Shown one piece after another: positions 34,907-45,953 of a DNA stretch of 64,000 nt. Each line of letters starts with the position of its first letter. Positions within the stretch are counted from its first letter, which is position 1. The stretch is from DASVBE01 sp963770375. GTDB lineage: Bacteria > Actinomycetota > Actinomycetes > Streptosporangiales > Streptosporangiaceae. A program made the translations under genes and the position numbers. Under the pieces are notes generated by a model. That model was not told where the DNA came from and did not search any database. It was given only the letters and a program-made list of their open reading frames with translations. The stretch spans positions 62,001-126,000 of the forward strand of contig CAVYPM010000016.1 of the NCBI GenBank assembly GCA_963770375.1. The letters run 5' to 3'.

Positions 34907-34911
34907 AAGCG

Positions 34912-34959
34912 ATCGATGTTACGTCGCTTAACTAAGTAGTTAAGCGACGTAACATCGAT
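34912..34959. terminator. Perfect 23-bp inverted repeat with 2-base loop between convergent genes
   Basis: The left arm 34912-34934 and right arm 34937-34959 are perfect complements; only the two central bases AG are unpaired. The arms are balanced in composition (ATCGATGTTACG at the outer end, CGCTTAACTA at the inner), unlike the surrounding GC-rich DNA. It lies exactly between two convergent genes, five bases after the DUF899 stop and 15 before the LanC-like stop. The likely role is a two-way terminator; the length and perfection are unusual. Confidence 0.75.
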
Positions 34960-34974
34960 GACATTGGTTTGGGG

Positions 34975-36327
34975 CTAGCGGGACGGGTGGGTTTCTTCTG
35001 AGGCGGGCCGGCCGGCCTCGGCGGGGGGCCGGTCGGGCCACGGGAGGCGGGGGGCTCCGGGGCCGTCGCGGTGCAGGCGGTCCAGGCGGAGCAGGAAGCC
35101 CGCGATGCCCGCGGCGCCCTGCATCCAGCCGACGACCGGTTCGAGCTCGGGTGGGCTGACCCGGTGCTCGGTGTGCGACCAGCGGACGCCGGCACCGTCG
35201 GCGATGGCCCGGCGGAGAAGGTCAGCGGCCAGCACATCGGCGAAATCCAGCCAGTCCCGGTCGCCGGTGTCCTGGTAGTGGTCCAGGACCGCCTCGCCGA
35301 CCCCGGCGGTGCCGCAGCACTGGCCCAGGTTGTCCCAGAAGCCCGGCCAGAGCCGGGCGGGCAGGCCGCTGGCCCGGATCGCGGCCCGGGCCGCGGCCGC
35401 GCAGCCGGCCCACCCCTCCCCCGGCCGCAGCCGCTCCAGCAGGGTGAACAGGCGGCTGGTGCCCGCCGCGCCGTGGCACCAGCCGTAGCTGACCGGGTCG
35501 GCCCGCGGGTGCTGCGGGATGCTGTGCGGCACGGTCAGCGTGCCGTCCGGGCGGCGGCCGAGCCGTTCCAGCCGGCGGCCCGCGGCGGCGGCCAGGCCGA
35601 GCAGGTCCGGCCGGCCCAGCGGGCCGCTGGCGGTGGCCAGCACGAAGGCGATGCCGGCCGCGCCGTGCGAGAAGTTCGGCATGGTGCAGGCGAAGCTGTC
35701 GCCCATGGTCCAGTCCGGGCCGCCGTCCGGTTCCCCGTCCGGCCACCGGGCGGCCGCGACCAGCCGGTCGGCGATCCAGCCCGCGGCCTGGGCCACGTCG
35801 GGCCCGCGGCCCAGGGTGACGAGGGCCAGCAGGATGCCGGCTTCGCCGATGATCAGGTCCCTGAGTTCTGAAGCGGGCTGGCCCGCCGCGACCAGCCCGG
35901 CCAGCCACGCGATGGTCTGGTCCGCCGTCGCCGCCGCGGCCTGGTCGCCGGCCGCCGCGGCCCAGGCCCGCAGCGCCACTGGGTAGCCGGCCAGGCCGAT
36001 GTAGAGCTCGGCCCGCCGCGGGTCCGGCGGCGGGACGGCGGGGTCGCCCGGATCCGGGGTCCCGTCGCCCGCCGGATGGGTGCCGCCGAGGTAGCTGAGC
36101 CGGCCGACCGCACCGGCCGCGAAGGCATCGAAGTCAGCGATCCCGGACAGCCGGGCCTCGGCCAGCGCCATCAGCACACCGGCCGTGCCGTCGTACAGGT
36201 CGTCGCTGACCCGGCCGTCCGGCTGGCGGGTCTCCGGCCAGGCCAGGCCGCCGGGCACGGGCACCGCGGCGTCCGTGACCCAGCGCAGGGCCTCGCGGGC
36301 CGCCTCGGCCTGACTCAGCATCACCAC
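34975..36327 (-). CDS. LanC-like (lanthionine cyclase family) protein
   Basis: A 450-residue protein of the LanC/LanC-like alpha-toroid family. Inner-barrel repeats carry the double-glycine motif: DGTAGVLM, GEAGILLA, HGAAGIAF, HGAAGTSR, GTAGVGEA, QGAAGIAG. Zinc ligands are predicted in GWCHG (Cys 284) and QCCG (Cys 337, Cys 338), the Cys-Cys form seen in three-cysteine cyclases rather than the Cys-His form. No LanB dehydratase, kinase-lyase domain or precursor peptide is evident nearby, so a role in lantibiotic making is not supported. It may be a stand-alone glutathione- or protein-modifying relative. It starts nine bases after the PHP gene. Confidence 0.82.
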   Translation of the reverse strand: MVMLSQAEAAREALRWVTDAAVPVPGGLAWPETRQPDGRVSDDLYDGTAGVLMALAEARLSGIADFDAFAAGAVGRLSYLGGTHPAGDGTPDPGDPAVPPPDPRRAELYIGLAGYPVALRAWAAAAGDQAAAATADQTIAWLAGLVAAGQPASELRDLIIGEAGILLALVTLGRGPDVAQAAGWIADRLVAAARWPDGEPDGGPDWTMGDSFACTMPNFSHGAAGIAFVLATASGPLGRPDLLGLAAAAGRRLERLGRRPDGTLTVPHSIPQHPRADPVSYGWCHGAAGTSRLFTLLERLRPGEGWAGCAAAARAAIRASGLPARLWPGFWDNLGQCCGTAGVGEAVLDHYQDTGDRDWLDFADVLAADLLRRAIADGAGVRWSHTEHRVSPPELEPVVGWMQGAAGIAGFLLRLDRLHRDGPGAPRLPWPDRPPAEAGRPASEETHPSR

Positions 36328-36336
36328 GACGGCTCC

Positions 36337-37170
36337 TCAGGCTCGGCGCCACAGATCGTGCGGGTCGCGGCCGGGGCGGAAACCCTGGGCCCGCGCCATG
36401 TCCGCGGCTGCGGCGAAGCCGCGGGCCAGCACGCTCGGGTCGTGCGCGTCGCTGCCGAAGCTGACCGCGTCGCCGCCGCAGTCGTGCCACCAGCCGATGA
36501 CCCGCGGGTCCGGGGTGATCCTGGTGTTGATCTCCAGGGCCCGGCCGGACGCGGCCAGGGCGCGCAGCACCGCGCGGAACTCCTCCTCCAGCGGGGCCGG
36601 GTCGAACTGCCGGTAGCCGCCGGGCCAGGAGCGGACCGGGTAGTCGATGTGGGCCAGCACCGCGAAGCCGTCCGAGCCGTCGATCAGCCGGCTGACCTCG
36701 GCCAGGTAGGCGCGGACCACGTCCGCGGGCGAGCGGTCGATGTAGAGCTCGCCGGTGTCGCGGTACTCCACGCCGCCGGCCTGCAGCGAGTGCACCGAGG
36801 CGAGCACCCGGTCGAACCCGCCGTCGGCGAGCAGCTTGGCGGCCGGGCCCGGGTGCCAGTGCGGCTCGCTGAGCTCGACCCCGGTCAGGATGCGCAGCCC
36901 GGGAAACTTCTCCCGGCAGCGCTGCACGCTGTCCAGGTAGCCGGGCAGGTGCAGGACCGGGGCGGCCAGCTCGCCGCTGGCGGTCAGCTCGCCGCGGAAG
37001 CCGGGGCGCGGGTAGCCGCCAGGGCGTTTGGCCGGAGCAAATTCAGCGTGCTCGGTGAACGCCACGCTGGCCAGGCCGAGCTGCTCGGCCCGGGCGCAGG
37101 CCTGCTCCATCGAGCCGCGCGGCGCATCCCACGACCACTCGGTATGCACATGCGAATCAGGAGGCAGCAT
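36337..37170 (-). CDS. PHP-domain phosphoesterase (histidinol-phosphatase-like)
   Basis: A 277-residue PHP-domain protein. The metal-binding motif I is DSHVHTEWSWDAP, motif II VAFTEHAEF, and motif III GVELSEPHW. Later motifs are ASVHSL, AHIDYP and the closing GSDAHDPSVLARGF. This matches class II histidinol phosphatase (HisJ/HisK-like) proteins, which remove phosphate with a trinuclear metal site. No other histidine gene is near, so its substrate may be another phosphate. It probably forms an operon with the LanC-like gene. Confidence 0.87.
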   Translation of the reverse strand: MLPPDSHVHTEWSWDAPRGSMEQACARAEQLGLASVAFTEHAEFAPAKRPGGYPRPGFRGELTASGELAAPVLHLPGYLDSVQRCREKFPGLRILTGVELSEPHWHPGPAAKLLADGGFDRVLASVHSLQAGGVEYRDTGELYIDRSPADVVRAYLAEVSRLIDGSDGFAVLAHIDYPVRSWPGGYRQFDPAPLEEEFRAVLRALAASGRALEINTRITPDPRVIGWWHDCGGDAVSFGSDAHDPSVLARGFAAAADMARAQGFRPGRDPHDLWRRA

Positions 37171-37242
37171 GCGTGACCAGGAACCGGGCCCCGGCAGCGG
37201 CAGGATCGCTGGCCGGCTGCGGCACGGCGGTTCCTCCCGGCG

Positions 37243-37599
37243 TCAGCTGCGTCGTGTCTCGTCCTCGATCCAGGCCAGGTAGCCCGGCGAGCCCGTGATG
37301 ATCGGGGTGGCGACGATCTCCGGTTCATCGTAGCTGTGCCGCTCGGTGAGATAGACGGCCAGCTCGGCGTAGCGGTCGGTGGGCAGCTTCAGGATCAGCT
37401 GCCATTCCTCGGCCCGCTCGACCCGCTCTTCCCACCAGTAGGTGCTCGCGATCGGCCCGGTGACCTGGGCACAGGCGGCGAGCCTGGCCTCGACCGCGCC
37501 GCGGGCCAGCTCCATGGCCTCGGCCCGGGAGTCTGTCGTGGTGTGCACTTGCAGGTACCGCACCTCGGTGCTGACCACCGCGCTACCCTGACTCGCCAT
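37243..37599 (-). CDS. cutA: CutA family divalent-cation tolerance protein
   Basis: A 118-residue CutA protein. Trimeric ferredoxin-like fold motifs are seen in VHTTTDSRAEAMELARGAVE, RLAACAQVTGPIASTYWWEE and the closing EWQLILKLPTDRYAELAVYL, SYDEPEIVATPI. CutA binds copper and other cations, but its true role is uncertain. The ATG at 37599 is the first in frame before the first strand. It is divergent from the lipid-kinase gene 42 bases away. Confidence 0.92.
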   Translation of the reverse strand: MASQGSAVVSTEVRYLQVHTTTDSRAEAMELARGAVEARLAACAQVTGPIASTYWWEERVERAEEWQLILKLPTDRYAELAVYLTERHSYDEPEIVATPIITGSPGYLAWIEDETRRS

Positions 37600-37641
37600 G
37601 GCACCCGATGGTACGCCCGGCCGGGTGCGGAGGAGGCTCCG

Positions 37642-38592
37642 GTGAATGAGCCGTTGTGCCTGGTGGTCAATCCGGCCGCGGGCGGCGGTCGGGCGCTGCG
37701 GACGCTGGCTACGGCCACCGCGGCGCTGGACGGGGCCAGCGCCCGCTACCAGGTCCAGCCGTCGGCGAGCCTGGCGCACGCCAGGGAGCTGGCCGCGGCC
37801 GCCGCGCAGCGCGGCGAGGTGACGGTCGCGGTCGGCGGCGACGGGCTGGCCGGGGCGCTGGCCGGCGCGGTCGCCGACGCCGGCGGCGTCATGGCGCTGA
37901 TCCCGGCCGGCCGGGGCAACGACCTGGCCCGGGAGCTCGGCCTGCCGCCGGGCGCAGCGGCGGCCGCGGCCGCGATCCTGGACGGCCAGCAGGCCGAGCT
38001 CGATCTGCTCGGGCTGAGCATCCCCGGGCAGCCGGAGGAGACCGCCGCGCTCAGCGCCTACCTCGGCCTGCCGTCGGTGGCCGGCGAGATCGCCAACCGG
38101 TCCCGGCTGATCCGCGGGCCCGCCACCTACCCGGTGGCCGCGCTTCGCGCGCTGGTCCGCTGGCGGCCGGTCAGCTTCCGGGTCGAGCAGACCGGCGGGC
38201 CGGGCGGGCCGGTGGCCGGGATCCCGGCCGGGGAGTTCCCCGGGTACGGGGTAGTGCTGGCCAACAGCCGGTTCTTCGGCGGCGGCATGCAGGTCTGCCC
38301 GCCGGCCAGGACCAGCGACGGCTGCCTGGACGTGGTGGTCATGCACGACGCCACGAAGGCCGCGTTCCTGCGCGTGCTGCTGCAGATCAAGGACGGGACG
38401 CACGTCTCGCTGCCGCAGGTCGCCCTGGGCCAGGCCGCTGCGGTCACGGTCACCGCGGACACCGCGCTGCCGGTCGCGGCGGACGGGGAGACGCTGCCGT
38501 GGGGCTCTCCGCTGGCCGCCGGGGTGCCGCTGCGCGCCCGCGTGCGGCGCGGCGCGCTGAAGGTGATCGTGCCGGCCGGACCCGGCCACTGA
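37642..38592 (+). CDS. Diacylglycerol kinase family lipid kinase
   Basis: A 316-residue DAGK-catalytic-domain protein. The nucleotide-binding motifs are LVVNPAAGGGRAL, VAVGGDGLAGALAGAV and LIPAGRGNDLAREL. The middle segment EIANRSRLIRGPATYPVAAL and the C-terminal DGCLDVVVMHDATKAAFL and AADGETLPW are also conserved. It phosphorylates a lipid such as diacylglycerol, sphingosine-like base or phosphatidylinositol-type lipid. The GTG start follows a GGAGGAGG ribosome site. The segment around 38030-38080 lacks the usual sequence and may be locally divergent. Confidence 0.9.
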   Translation: MNEPLCLVVNPAAGGGRALRTLATATAALDGASARYQVQPSASLAHARELAAAAAQRGEVTVAVGGDGLAGALAGAVADAGGVMALIPAGRGNDLARELGLPPGAAAAAAAILDGQQAELDLLGLSIPGQPEETAALSAYLGLPSVAGEIANRSRLIRGPATYPVAALRALVRWRPVSFRVEQTGGPGGPVAGIPAGEFPGYGVVLANSRFFGGGMQVCPPARTSDGCLDVVVMHDATKAAFLRVLLQIKDGTHVSLPQVALGQAAAVTVTADTALPVAADGETLPWGSPLAAGVPLRARVRRGALKVIVPAGPGH

Positions 38593-38647
38593 CCCGCTGC
38601 CGCCCCGCCGCCGGTACCGGATAATCACATTCCGAGGAGGTGGCGCA

Positions 38648-41542
38648 GTGCTGGCAGGCGGCATGACCCAGGCTCCGGTCCTGGTCGCCAGGGACGAGTT
38701 CCTGATCCTGGCCGACCAGCGGATCGCGGACGCCGCGGCGGGCCGGGGCCAGTTGCTGCTCACCGCGGGCGAGGCGGGCATCGGCAAGACCCGGCTGCTC
38801 GGGTCGTTCGCGGGCAAGGCGCAGGCCGCCGGGTTCACCGTGATCCGCGCGGCGGCCTACCCCGGGGACGTGCAGTCGTTCGCCGGGCTGCTGCTCGACC
38901 TGGCCAGCGACCTGATGTCAGCGCCCGACCCGGCCCTGGCCGACGTGGGGCGGCGGCTGTCGGACCGGGTGCGGTCGATCTCCGCCGCGGACGGCGACGG
39001 TGACGCGCACCACCGCCGCCGCCTGCTGATCCAGGACCTAGTCGACCTGATCATCGCGGCCGGCGGGACCGGGCCGGCGCTGCTGCTGCTCGAGGACCTG
39101 CACTGGGCCGACCCGCTGAGCCTGGACGTGCTCGGCCACCTGGCCGGCCGGCTGGGGAGCCGGCCGCTGCTGGTCGCCGCCGCGTACCGCAGCGACGAGC
39201 TCGACCCCTCGCTGCCGCTGGGCGAGCTGCGCACCCGGCTGATCTCGCAGCGGCTGGCCGAGGAGATCCGGCTGCCCCGGCTGGACCTGGCGCAGACCGC
39301 CAGCGTGGTCAGCGCGGTGCTCGGCCAGCCGGTGCCCGAGCGCGTGGCCCGGGCCATCCACCAGCGCAGCGACGGCATCCCGCTGCACATCGAGGAGCTC
39401 ATCGCGGCGATCGAGAACGCCTCGCTGACCCTGCAGTCCGGCGCGATGGTGCGCAACGCGGCGGTACCCGACACGCTGGGCGGCGCGGTGCTGGCCCGCG
39501 CCCGGCAGCTCTCCCCGCAGGCCAGGGACGTCGCCTCGGCGGCGGCGGTGATCGGCCGGTCGTTCAGCTTCGACCTGCTGGCCGCGGTGTCGGAGGCCGG
39601 CCCCGAGGTCACCGCGGCGGGCCTGCGCGAGCTGCAGCGGGCCAACCTGGTGCTGCCCGGCGCGGACGCGGTCACGTTCGACTTCCGGCACGCGCTGATG
39701 CGCGACGCGCTGTACGCGGACACCGACCTGGCCACCCGGCGGCGGCTGCACGGCCTGGTGGCCACGACCGCCGCGGCCGACCGCGGCTACCGGGACGCGT
39801 TCGTGTCCGCGCACTTCGAGCAGGCCCAGCAGCCCGCCGACGCGTTCCGGCACGCGGCCATCGCGGCCCGCGAGGCGGCCGCGGTGTCGGCGCACATGGA
39901 GGCACTCGAGCTGTACCGCCGGGCGGTGCGGAACCTGCCCGCGGACCTGCCCGCGGCGGAGCGGGCCGCGCTGCTGGCCGGGTACGCGGACGAGGCCGCG
40001 GCCACCGACAACAACGCGGCCGCGGCCGAGGCCTACCAGACCGCGCACGCCCTGCTGACCGGGTGCGGGGACGTGCGCGGTGCGGCCGCTCTGGTGCCGC
40101 GCATGGTCGCGGTCGGGCACCTGCTCGGCGACGGCCTGGACACCCGGCTACGGCAGCTCGAAGCAGCGCAGGCAACCGTGGCCGGGCTGGACGGTGCGGA
40201 CCGGGAGCGGGCCCAGCTGGCTGCGGCGATGGCCGGCTCGCTGCTCATGGGCGGCCGGATGGGGCCGGCCGCCGAGCACGCCGAGCACGCCCTGAGGGAC
40301 GCAGCGCGGCTCGGCGACGAGGAGACCGAGCTGGAGGCGGCCTGCACGCTCGGCTCGGCGCGGGCCTTCGGCGGTCAGCTGGACGAGGGCTGGCGGCTGC
40401 TGCGCAAGGCCATCGAGCGGGCCACCGAGCGCGGCCAGGAATCGGCCGCGGCCCACGGCTACCGGATGGCCGGGTCCACCGCGGCCGCGCTGGCCGAGTA
40501 CGACCGGGCCGAGCGCTGGCTGACCGAGGGCATCAGGTACGCCGACGGCGCCGGGCTGTGGAACCACCGCTGCTACATGGAGGCCCACCTGGCCTACGTG
40601 CAGTGGGCCACCGGCCGGTGGGGCGAGGCGACCAGGACCGCGCAGCACGCGCTGGCCGACGGGCGCAGCGGGATCACGACCAGGATCACCGCCCAGTACG
40701 TGCTCGGCTACCTGGCGATGGGCCGCGGCGACTCGGCCGGGGCCACCCGCTGGCTGAGCGAGGCGCTGAGCCAGGCCGAGCAGATGGGCGAGGTGCACCG
40801 GCTGTCGCCGCCGCTGTGGGGGCTGGCCGAGGACGCGCGCTGCCGCGGTGACTTCGGCGCCGCGATCGAGCTGTGCGACCGCGGCTACGCCGCCTCGGCG
40901 GACGCCGGCGACGCGGCCTACCTGTTCCCGTTCCTGCTCACCGGCATCCGCGCGCAGCTGGCCGCGGGCAGCGTGGATGACGCTGAGGACTGGGCGGACC
41001 GGGTCTCGGCCCGGCTCGAGGCCAGCGGCATCCCCGGTGTCGAGCCCGCCTCCGGGCACGGCCGGGGCCTGATCCTGACCGCCCGCGGCGAGCTGGCCGC
41101 GGCCCTGGGCGAGCTTCAGGTGGCCAGGGACGGGTGGCTGAACCGGCACCGGTTCTGGGAGGGCACCTGGGCGCAGCTCGACCTGGCCACGGCGGCGTCG
41201 AAGTCCCGGCGGCGCGGCGAGGCGGCCAGGATCTGCGGCGAGGTCCGCGCCGACGCGCAGGCCGCCGGGGCGGTGGTGCTGGCCGCCGCGGCCGAGCAGC
41301 TGGCCGGCTCGCTCGGCCGGAGCCGGCCGCTGGAGCCGTGGCACCCGCTGAGCGCCCGCGAGTTCGAGGTGGCCAAGCTGGTCGCCGCCGGGCTGACCAA
41401 CCGGCAGATCGCCGAGCAGCTGGTGCTCGCGCCGAAGACCGTGTCGGCGCACGTCGAGCACATCCTGAACAAGCTGGGCGCGGCCCGCCGCACCGAGATC
41501 GCCGCGTGGTGCGCCAGCGTCCAGGTGCCAGAAGACGGCTGA
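38648..41542 (+). CDS. LuxR-family LAL-type transcriptional regulator (AAA ATPase)
   Basis: A 964-residue LAL regulator. The N-terminal ATPase has Walker A GEAGIGKT (41-48) and Walker B LLLLEDLHWAD, followed by winged-helix-like and TPR-like helical repeats (about residues 380-880, such as AAEAYQTAHALL). The C-terminal LuxR helix-turn-helix reads HPLSAREFEVAKLVAAGLTN, RQIAEQLVLAPKTVSAHV and HILNKLGAARRTEIAAW. Such proteins activate maltose, antibiotic or stress genes. GTG 38648 follows GGAGG by six bases. Its target is probably local, but no site is evident. A hairpin follows the stop. Confidence 0.93.
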   Translation: MLAGGMTQAPVLVARDEFLILADQRIADAAAGRGQLLLTAGEAGIGKTRLLGSFAGKAQAAGFTVIRAAAYPGDVQSFAGLLLDLASDLMSAPDPALADVGRRLSDRVRSISAADGDGDAHHRRRLLIQDLVDLIIAAGGTGPALLLLEDLHWADPLSLDVLGHLAGRLGSRPLLVAAAYRSDELDPSLPLGELRTRLISQRLAEEIRLPRLDLAQTASVVSAVLGQPVPERVARAIHQRSDGIPLHIEELIAAIENASLTLQSGAMVRNAAVPDTLGGAVLARARQLSPQARDVASAAAVIGRSFSFDLLAAVSEAGPEVTAAGLRELQRANLVLPGADAVTFDFRHALMRDALYADTDLATRRRLHGLVATTAAADRGYRDAFVSAHFEQAQQPADAFRHAAIAAREAAAVSAHMEALELYRRAVRNLPADLPAAERAALLAGYADEAAATDNNAAAAEAYQTAHALLTGCGDVRGAAALVPRMVAVGHLLGDGLDTRLRQLEAAQATVAGLDGADRERAQLAAAMAGSLLMGGRMGPAAEHAEHALRDAARLGDEETELEAACTLGSARAFGGQLDEGWRLLRKAIERATERGQESAAAHGYRMAGSTAAALAEYDRAERWLTEGIRYADGAGLWNHRCYMEAHLAYVQWATGRWGEATRTAQHALADGRSGITTRITAQYVLGYLAMGRGDSAGATRWLSEALSQAEQMGEVHRLSPPLWGLAEDARCRGDFGAAIELCDRGYAASADAGDAAYLFPFLLTGIRAQLAAGSVDDAEDWADRVSARLEASGIPGVEPASGHGRGLILTARGELAAALGELQVARDGWLNRHRFWEGTWAQLDLATAASKSRRRGEAARICGEVRADAQAAGAVVLAAAAEQLAGSLGRSRPLEPWHPLSAREFEVAKLVAAGLTNRQIAEQLVLAPKTVSAHVEHILNKLGAARRTEIAAWCASVQVPEDG

Positions 41543-41561
41543 GCGCGAGAAAACGGCTGAG

Positions 41562-41600
41562 CCCCTGGCCCGGCCCCGTGAGCGGAGCCGGGGCCAGGGG
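41562..41600. terminator. GC hairpin between LAL regulator and lipoprotein genes
   Basis: CCCCTGGCCC (41562-41571) pairs perfectly with GGGCCAGGGG (41591-41600), with part of the loop able to extend the stem. It lies 20 bases after the LAL stop and 58 before the convergent lipoprotein end, so it can stop transcription from both sides. Confidence 0.65.
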
Positions 41601-41657
41601 CCCTATAGCAACCCGGTGACCCGGGATTGGCGCCCGGACTGAGCCGGTCAGCGCAGG

Positions 41658-42232
41658 TCAGTAGCCGTAGCCACCGCCGCCGCTGCCGCTGGACGGTGCG
41701 GCCGAGGGCGAGGAGCCCGCGCTGGCGCCGGCCCGCCGCCGGCCGCCGTGGTGATGACGTTCCAGATGCCGCCATCCTGGTTGATGCCGTTGCCGGAGGT
41801 CTGACCAGGCTGGGTGTCACCCGCGTAGGTGTACAGCGGGTGGCCGTCGTAGGTGACCTGGATCTTCCCGTCCTTGCGGGTGGTGGTGCCGAAGTGGCCG
41901 CTGATCTTCTGCCCGGTGGCCAGGTGGGCCGTGCCGATCACCGGCGGCCAGAACTGGGCGCACGCGCCGTAGCAGACCGACGTGCTGCCCTTGTCGGCCT
42001 GGAAGGTGTACAGGGTGAAGCCGGCCGCGTTGGTGAGGACCGTGCCGGCACCGGTCTTCTTGATCTTGACGACGACCGAGCTCGAGCCCGAGGCCGGGGC
42101 GGAGCTCGATGAGCCGCCACTATTGCCCGCGGGAGCTGACGTGTTCGTTCCGCCGCCGCTGCTGCTGCCGCAGGCGGCCAGCATCACGATCGCGGCGGCA
42201 GTGGCGGGTCCGGCCAACCATCCGATGCGCAT
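41658..42232 (-). pseudogene. Secreted COG4315-type lipoprotein, C-terminal frameshift
   Basis: A lipoprotein of about 190 residues. The signal ends ATAAAIVMLAACGSSS, a lipobox with lipid-bearing Cys. After a Ser/Gly linker comes the secreted repeat-of-unknown-function pattern: GTVLTNAAGFTLYTFQADK, CYGACAQFWPPVI, DGHPLYTYAGDTQPGQTSGN and GIWNVIT. After this, near 41735, the frame runs into an Arg/Pro/Ala tail. The next frame gives a Ser/Gly-rich tail ending GSGGGGYGY with stop at 41658, which is the more natural end. ATG 42232 follows a GGAGAAAG ribosome site and is preferred over 42244. The function is unknown. Confidence 0.78.
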
Positions 42233-42407
42233 TTCTTTCTCCATTCAAGGCGGCTGTGATGCCCGTGCCGCCGCGCGTCCCGCTCCGGGCAGGGCTTGCG
42301 CTCTCCCCTGCGGGCGGCCCGCACAAACATCAGTTTCGGTACACCTCCCTTCACGTAGCGCAAGGCCGCTTCGTTCAACGACGGCGAAAGTAGTACGCAC
42401 CATCCGG

Positions 42408-43442
42408 TCAGCCGGCGATCCGGGTGCAGAGCCAGGCCAGCGACATCGGGTAGCGGTAGTCGATGCCCGCGTGCGTGGCGTCGAACAGCTCGAACCTGAT
42501 CACGTCCTCGCTGACCCCGGCCTCCGCCAGCGCGTCGCGGAACGCCACCGCGCCCAGGTCCAGGTAGAAGTCGTCGCTGGTCCCCGCGTCGATCCAGATG
42601 CCGCGCTGGGAGCGCAGCGCGTCGGCGTACCGCGGCACCATCCGCACCGGGTCCCAGTCCAGCCACTGCTGCCAGGCCCCGGGCCGGATCACGCCGGAGC
42701 GCGGGTCGAACGGCAGCTCGGGCGTGCCGTCCTCGCGGGCCGAGAAGGCGGCGGCCACGCCGAGCAGCCCGATCAGGGCCCCGTCGGCCTTCTTGGTGAA
42801 GGCCACCCGGGACCGGAAGTCGTCCCACCACTTCCAGATGTCGCCGTCGTACTCGCGCAGGTACCGCACGGCCTCGGGGAACTCGGTGATGTAGCAGTAC
42901 TCGTACAGCGTGTCGCCGGCGTGCGTAGCCAGCGCGCCGAACAGGTCGGGGCGCAGCATCGGGGTGATCATCGCGCCGAACCCGCCGCTGGACTTGCCCG
43001 CGATGGCCCGGTGCGCCGGGCCGGGCAGGGTGCGGTAGCGGGCGTCCACGAACGGCACCACTTCCTCGCACAGGTAGGAGTGGTAGCGGCCGGTGCCGCG
43101 GGAGTCGACGAACTGGCTGCCGCCGTACGCGGTCCAGGCGTCCACGTAGACCACGACGGCGGGCGGGGCCTCGCCGCGGGCGAATATCGCGTCCGCGGTC
43201 TCGGTGAACGGCTGGCGGAACGGGCTGCGGTTCCGCCACATGGCCAGGTGGCCGGTGTAGCCCTGGATCACGTACACCGACGGGTAGCGCCGAAGCGGCT
43301 CGTCGTCGTAGCCGGGCGGGGTGTACACCCACAGCGGCCGTTCGTGCGGGTCGCCGAGCGGGTTCCCGCGCAGCAGCTCGCTGGTGATGATCTGCTCGTC
43401 GATCCGTCCGGCCAGCTCCGCGGACCAGGGCTGCATGGGCAT
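42408..43442 (-). CDS. Esterase family protein (esterase D/Fes-like alpha/beta hydrolase)
   Basis: A 344-residue esterase of the PF00756 type. It shows RPLWVYTPPGYDDEPLRRYP, the oxyanion region QGYTGHLAMW, the nucleophile elbow AGKSSGGFGAMI (Gly-x-Ser-x-Gly) and a late ATHAGIDYRYP histidine. Related proteins are mycolyltransferases, formylglutathione hydrolase and enterochelin esterases. No signal peptide is seen, so it is probably cytosolic. The substrate is unknown. It ends after a 176-base gap that separates it from the lipoprotein gene. Confidence 0.87.
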   Translation of the reverse strand: MPMQPWSAELAGRIDEQIITSELLRGNPLGDPHERPLWVYTPPGYDDEPLRRYPSVYVIQGYTGHLAMWRNRSPFRQPFTETADAIFARGEAPPAVVVYVDAWTAYGGSQFVDSRGTGRYHSYLCEEVVPFVDARYRTLPGPAHRAIAGKSSGGFGAMITPMLRPDLFGALATHAGDTLYEYCYITEFPEAVRYLREYDGDIWKWWDDFRSRVAFTKKADGALIGLLGVAAAFSAREDGTPELPFDPRSGVIRPGAWQQWLDWDPVRMVPRYADALRSQRGIWIDAGTSDDFYLDLGAVAFRDALAEAGVSEDVIRFELFDATHAGIDYRYPMSLAWLCTRIAG

Positions 43443-43632
43443 CCTCCCGTTGGGCGTCCGGCTGCCCAGTCTGCCAAACCGGCTGCTGCGCGGGACGGCC
43501 GCCGGCGGGCCACCGGGACACCCGCAGCCGGGTCGCCGGGACGACCGCGAGGTCGCTAGCCTTTGTCCCGGCGGGGAGGGTCAGGGCTGAGCGTCAGCCC
43601 GTTTCCTCCGGGACAGCGGGGACTGTAACCAC

Positions 43633-45864
<2,232 letters not shown>

Positions 45865-45953
45865 CTTGACCGGCCCGCTGAGGCGCGGTTGACTCCCGTG
45901 CGGCGGGCCCGCGTCGGGCCGTAACCCGTAGAGAGGACGGGCTGGGCCCTGGC

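Noticed and set aside
34975..37170. A lanthipeptide gene cluster
   Set aside because: Only a LanC-like protein is present; no dehydratase, protease, transporter or precursor peptide was seen, so no cluster is claimed.
45870..45912. Hairpin of GGCCCGC/GCGGGCC after the E1 gene
   Set aside because: The loop of about 24 bases and short arms are weak evidence for a terminator.
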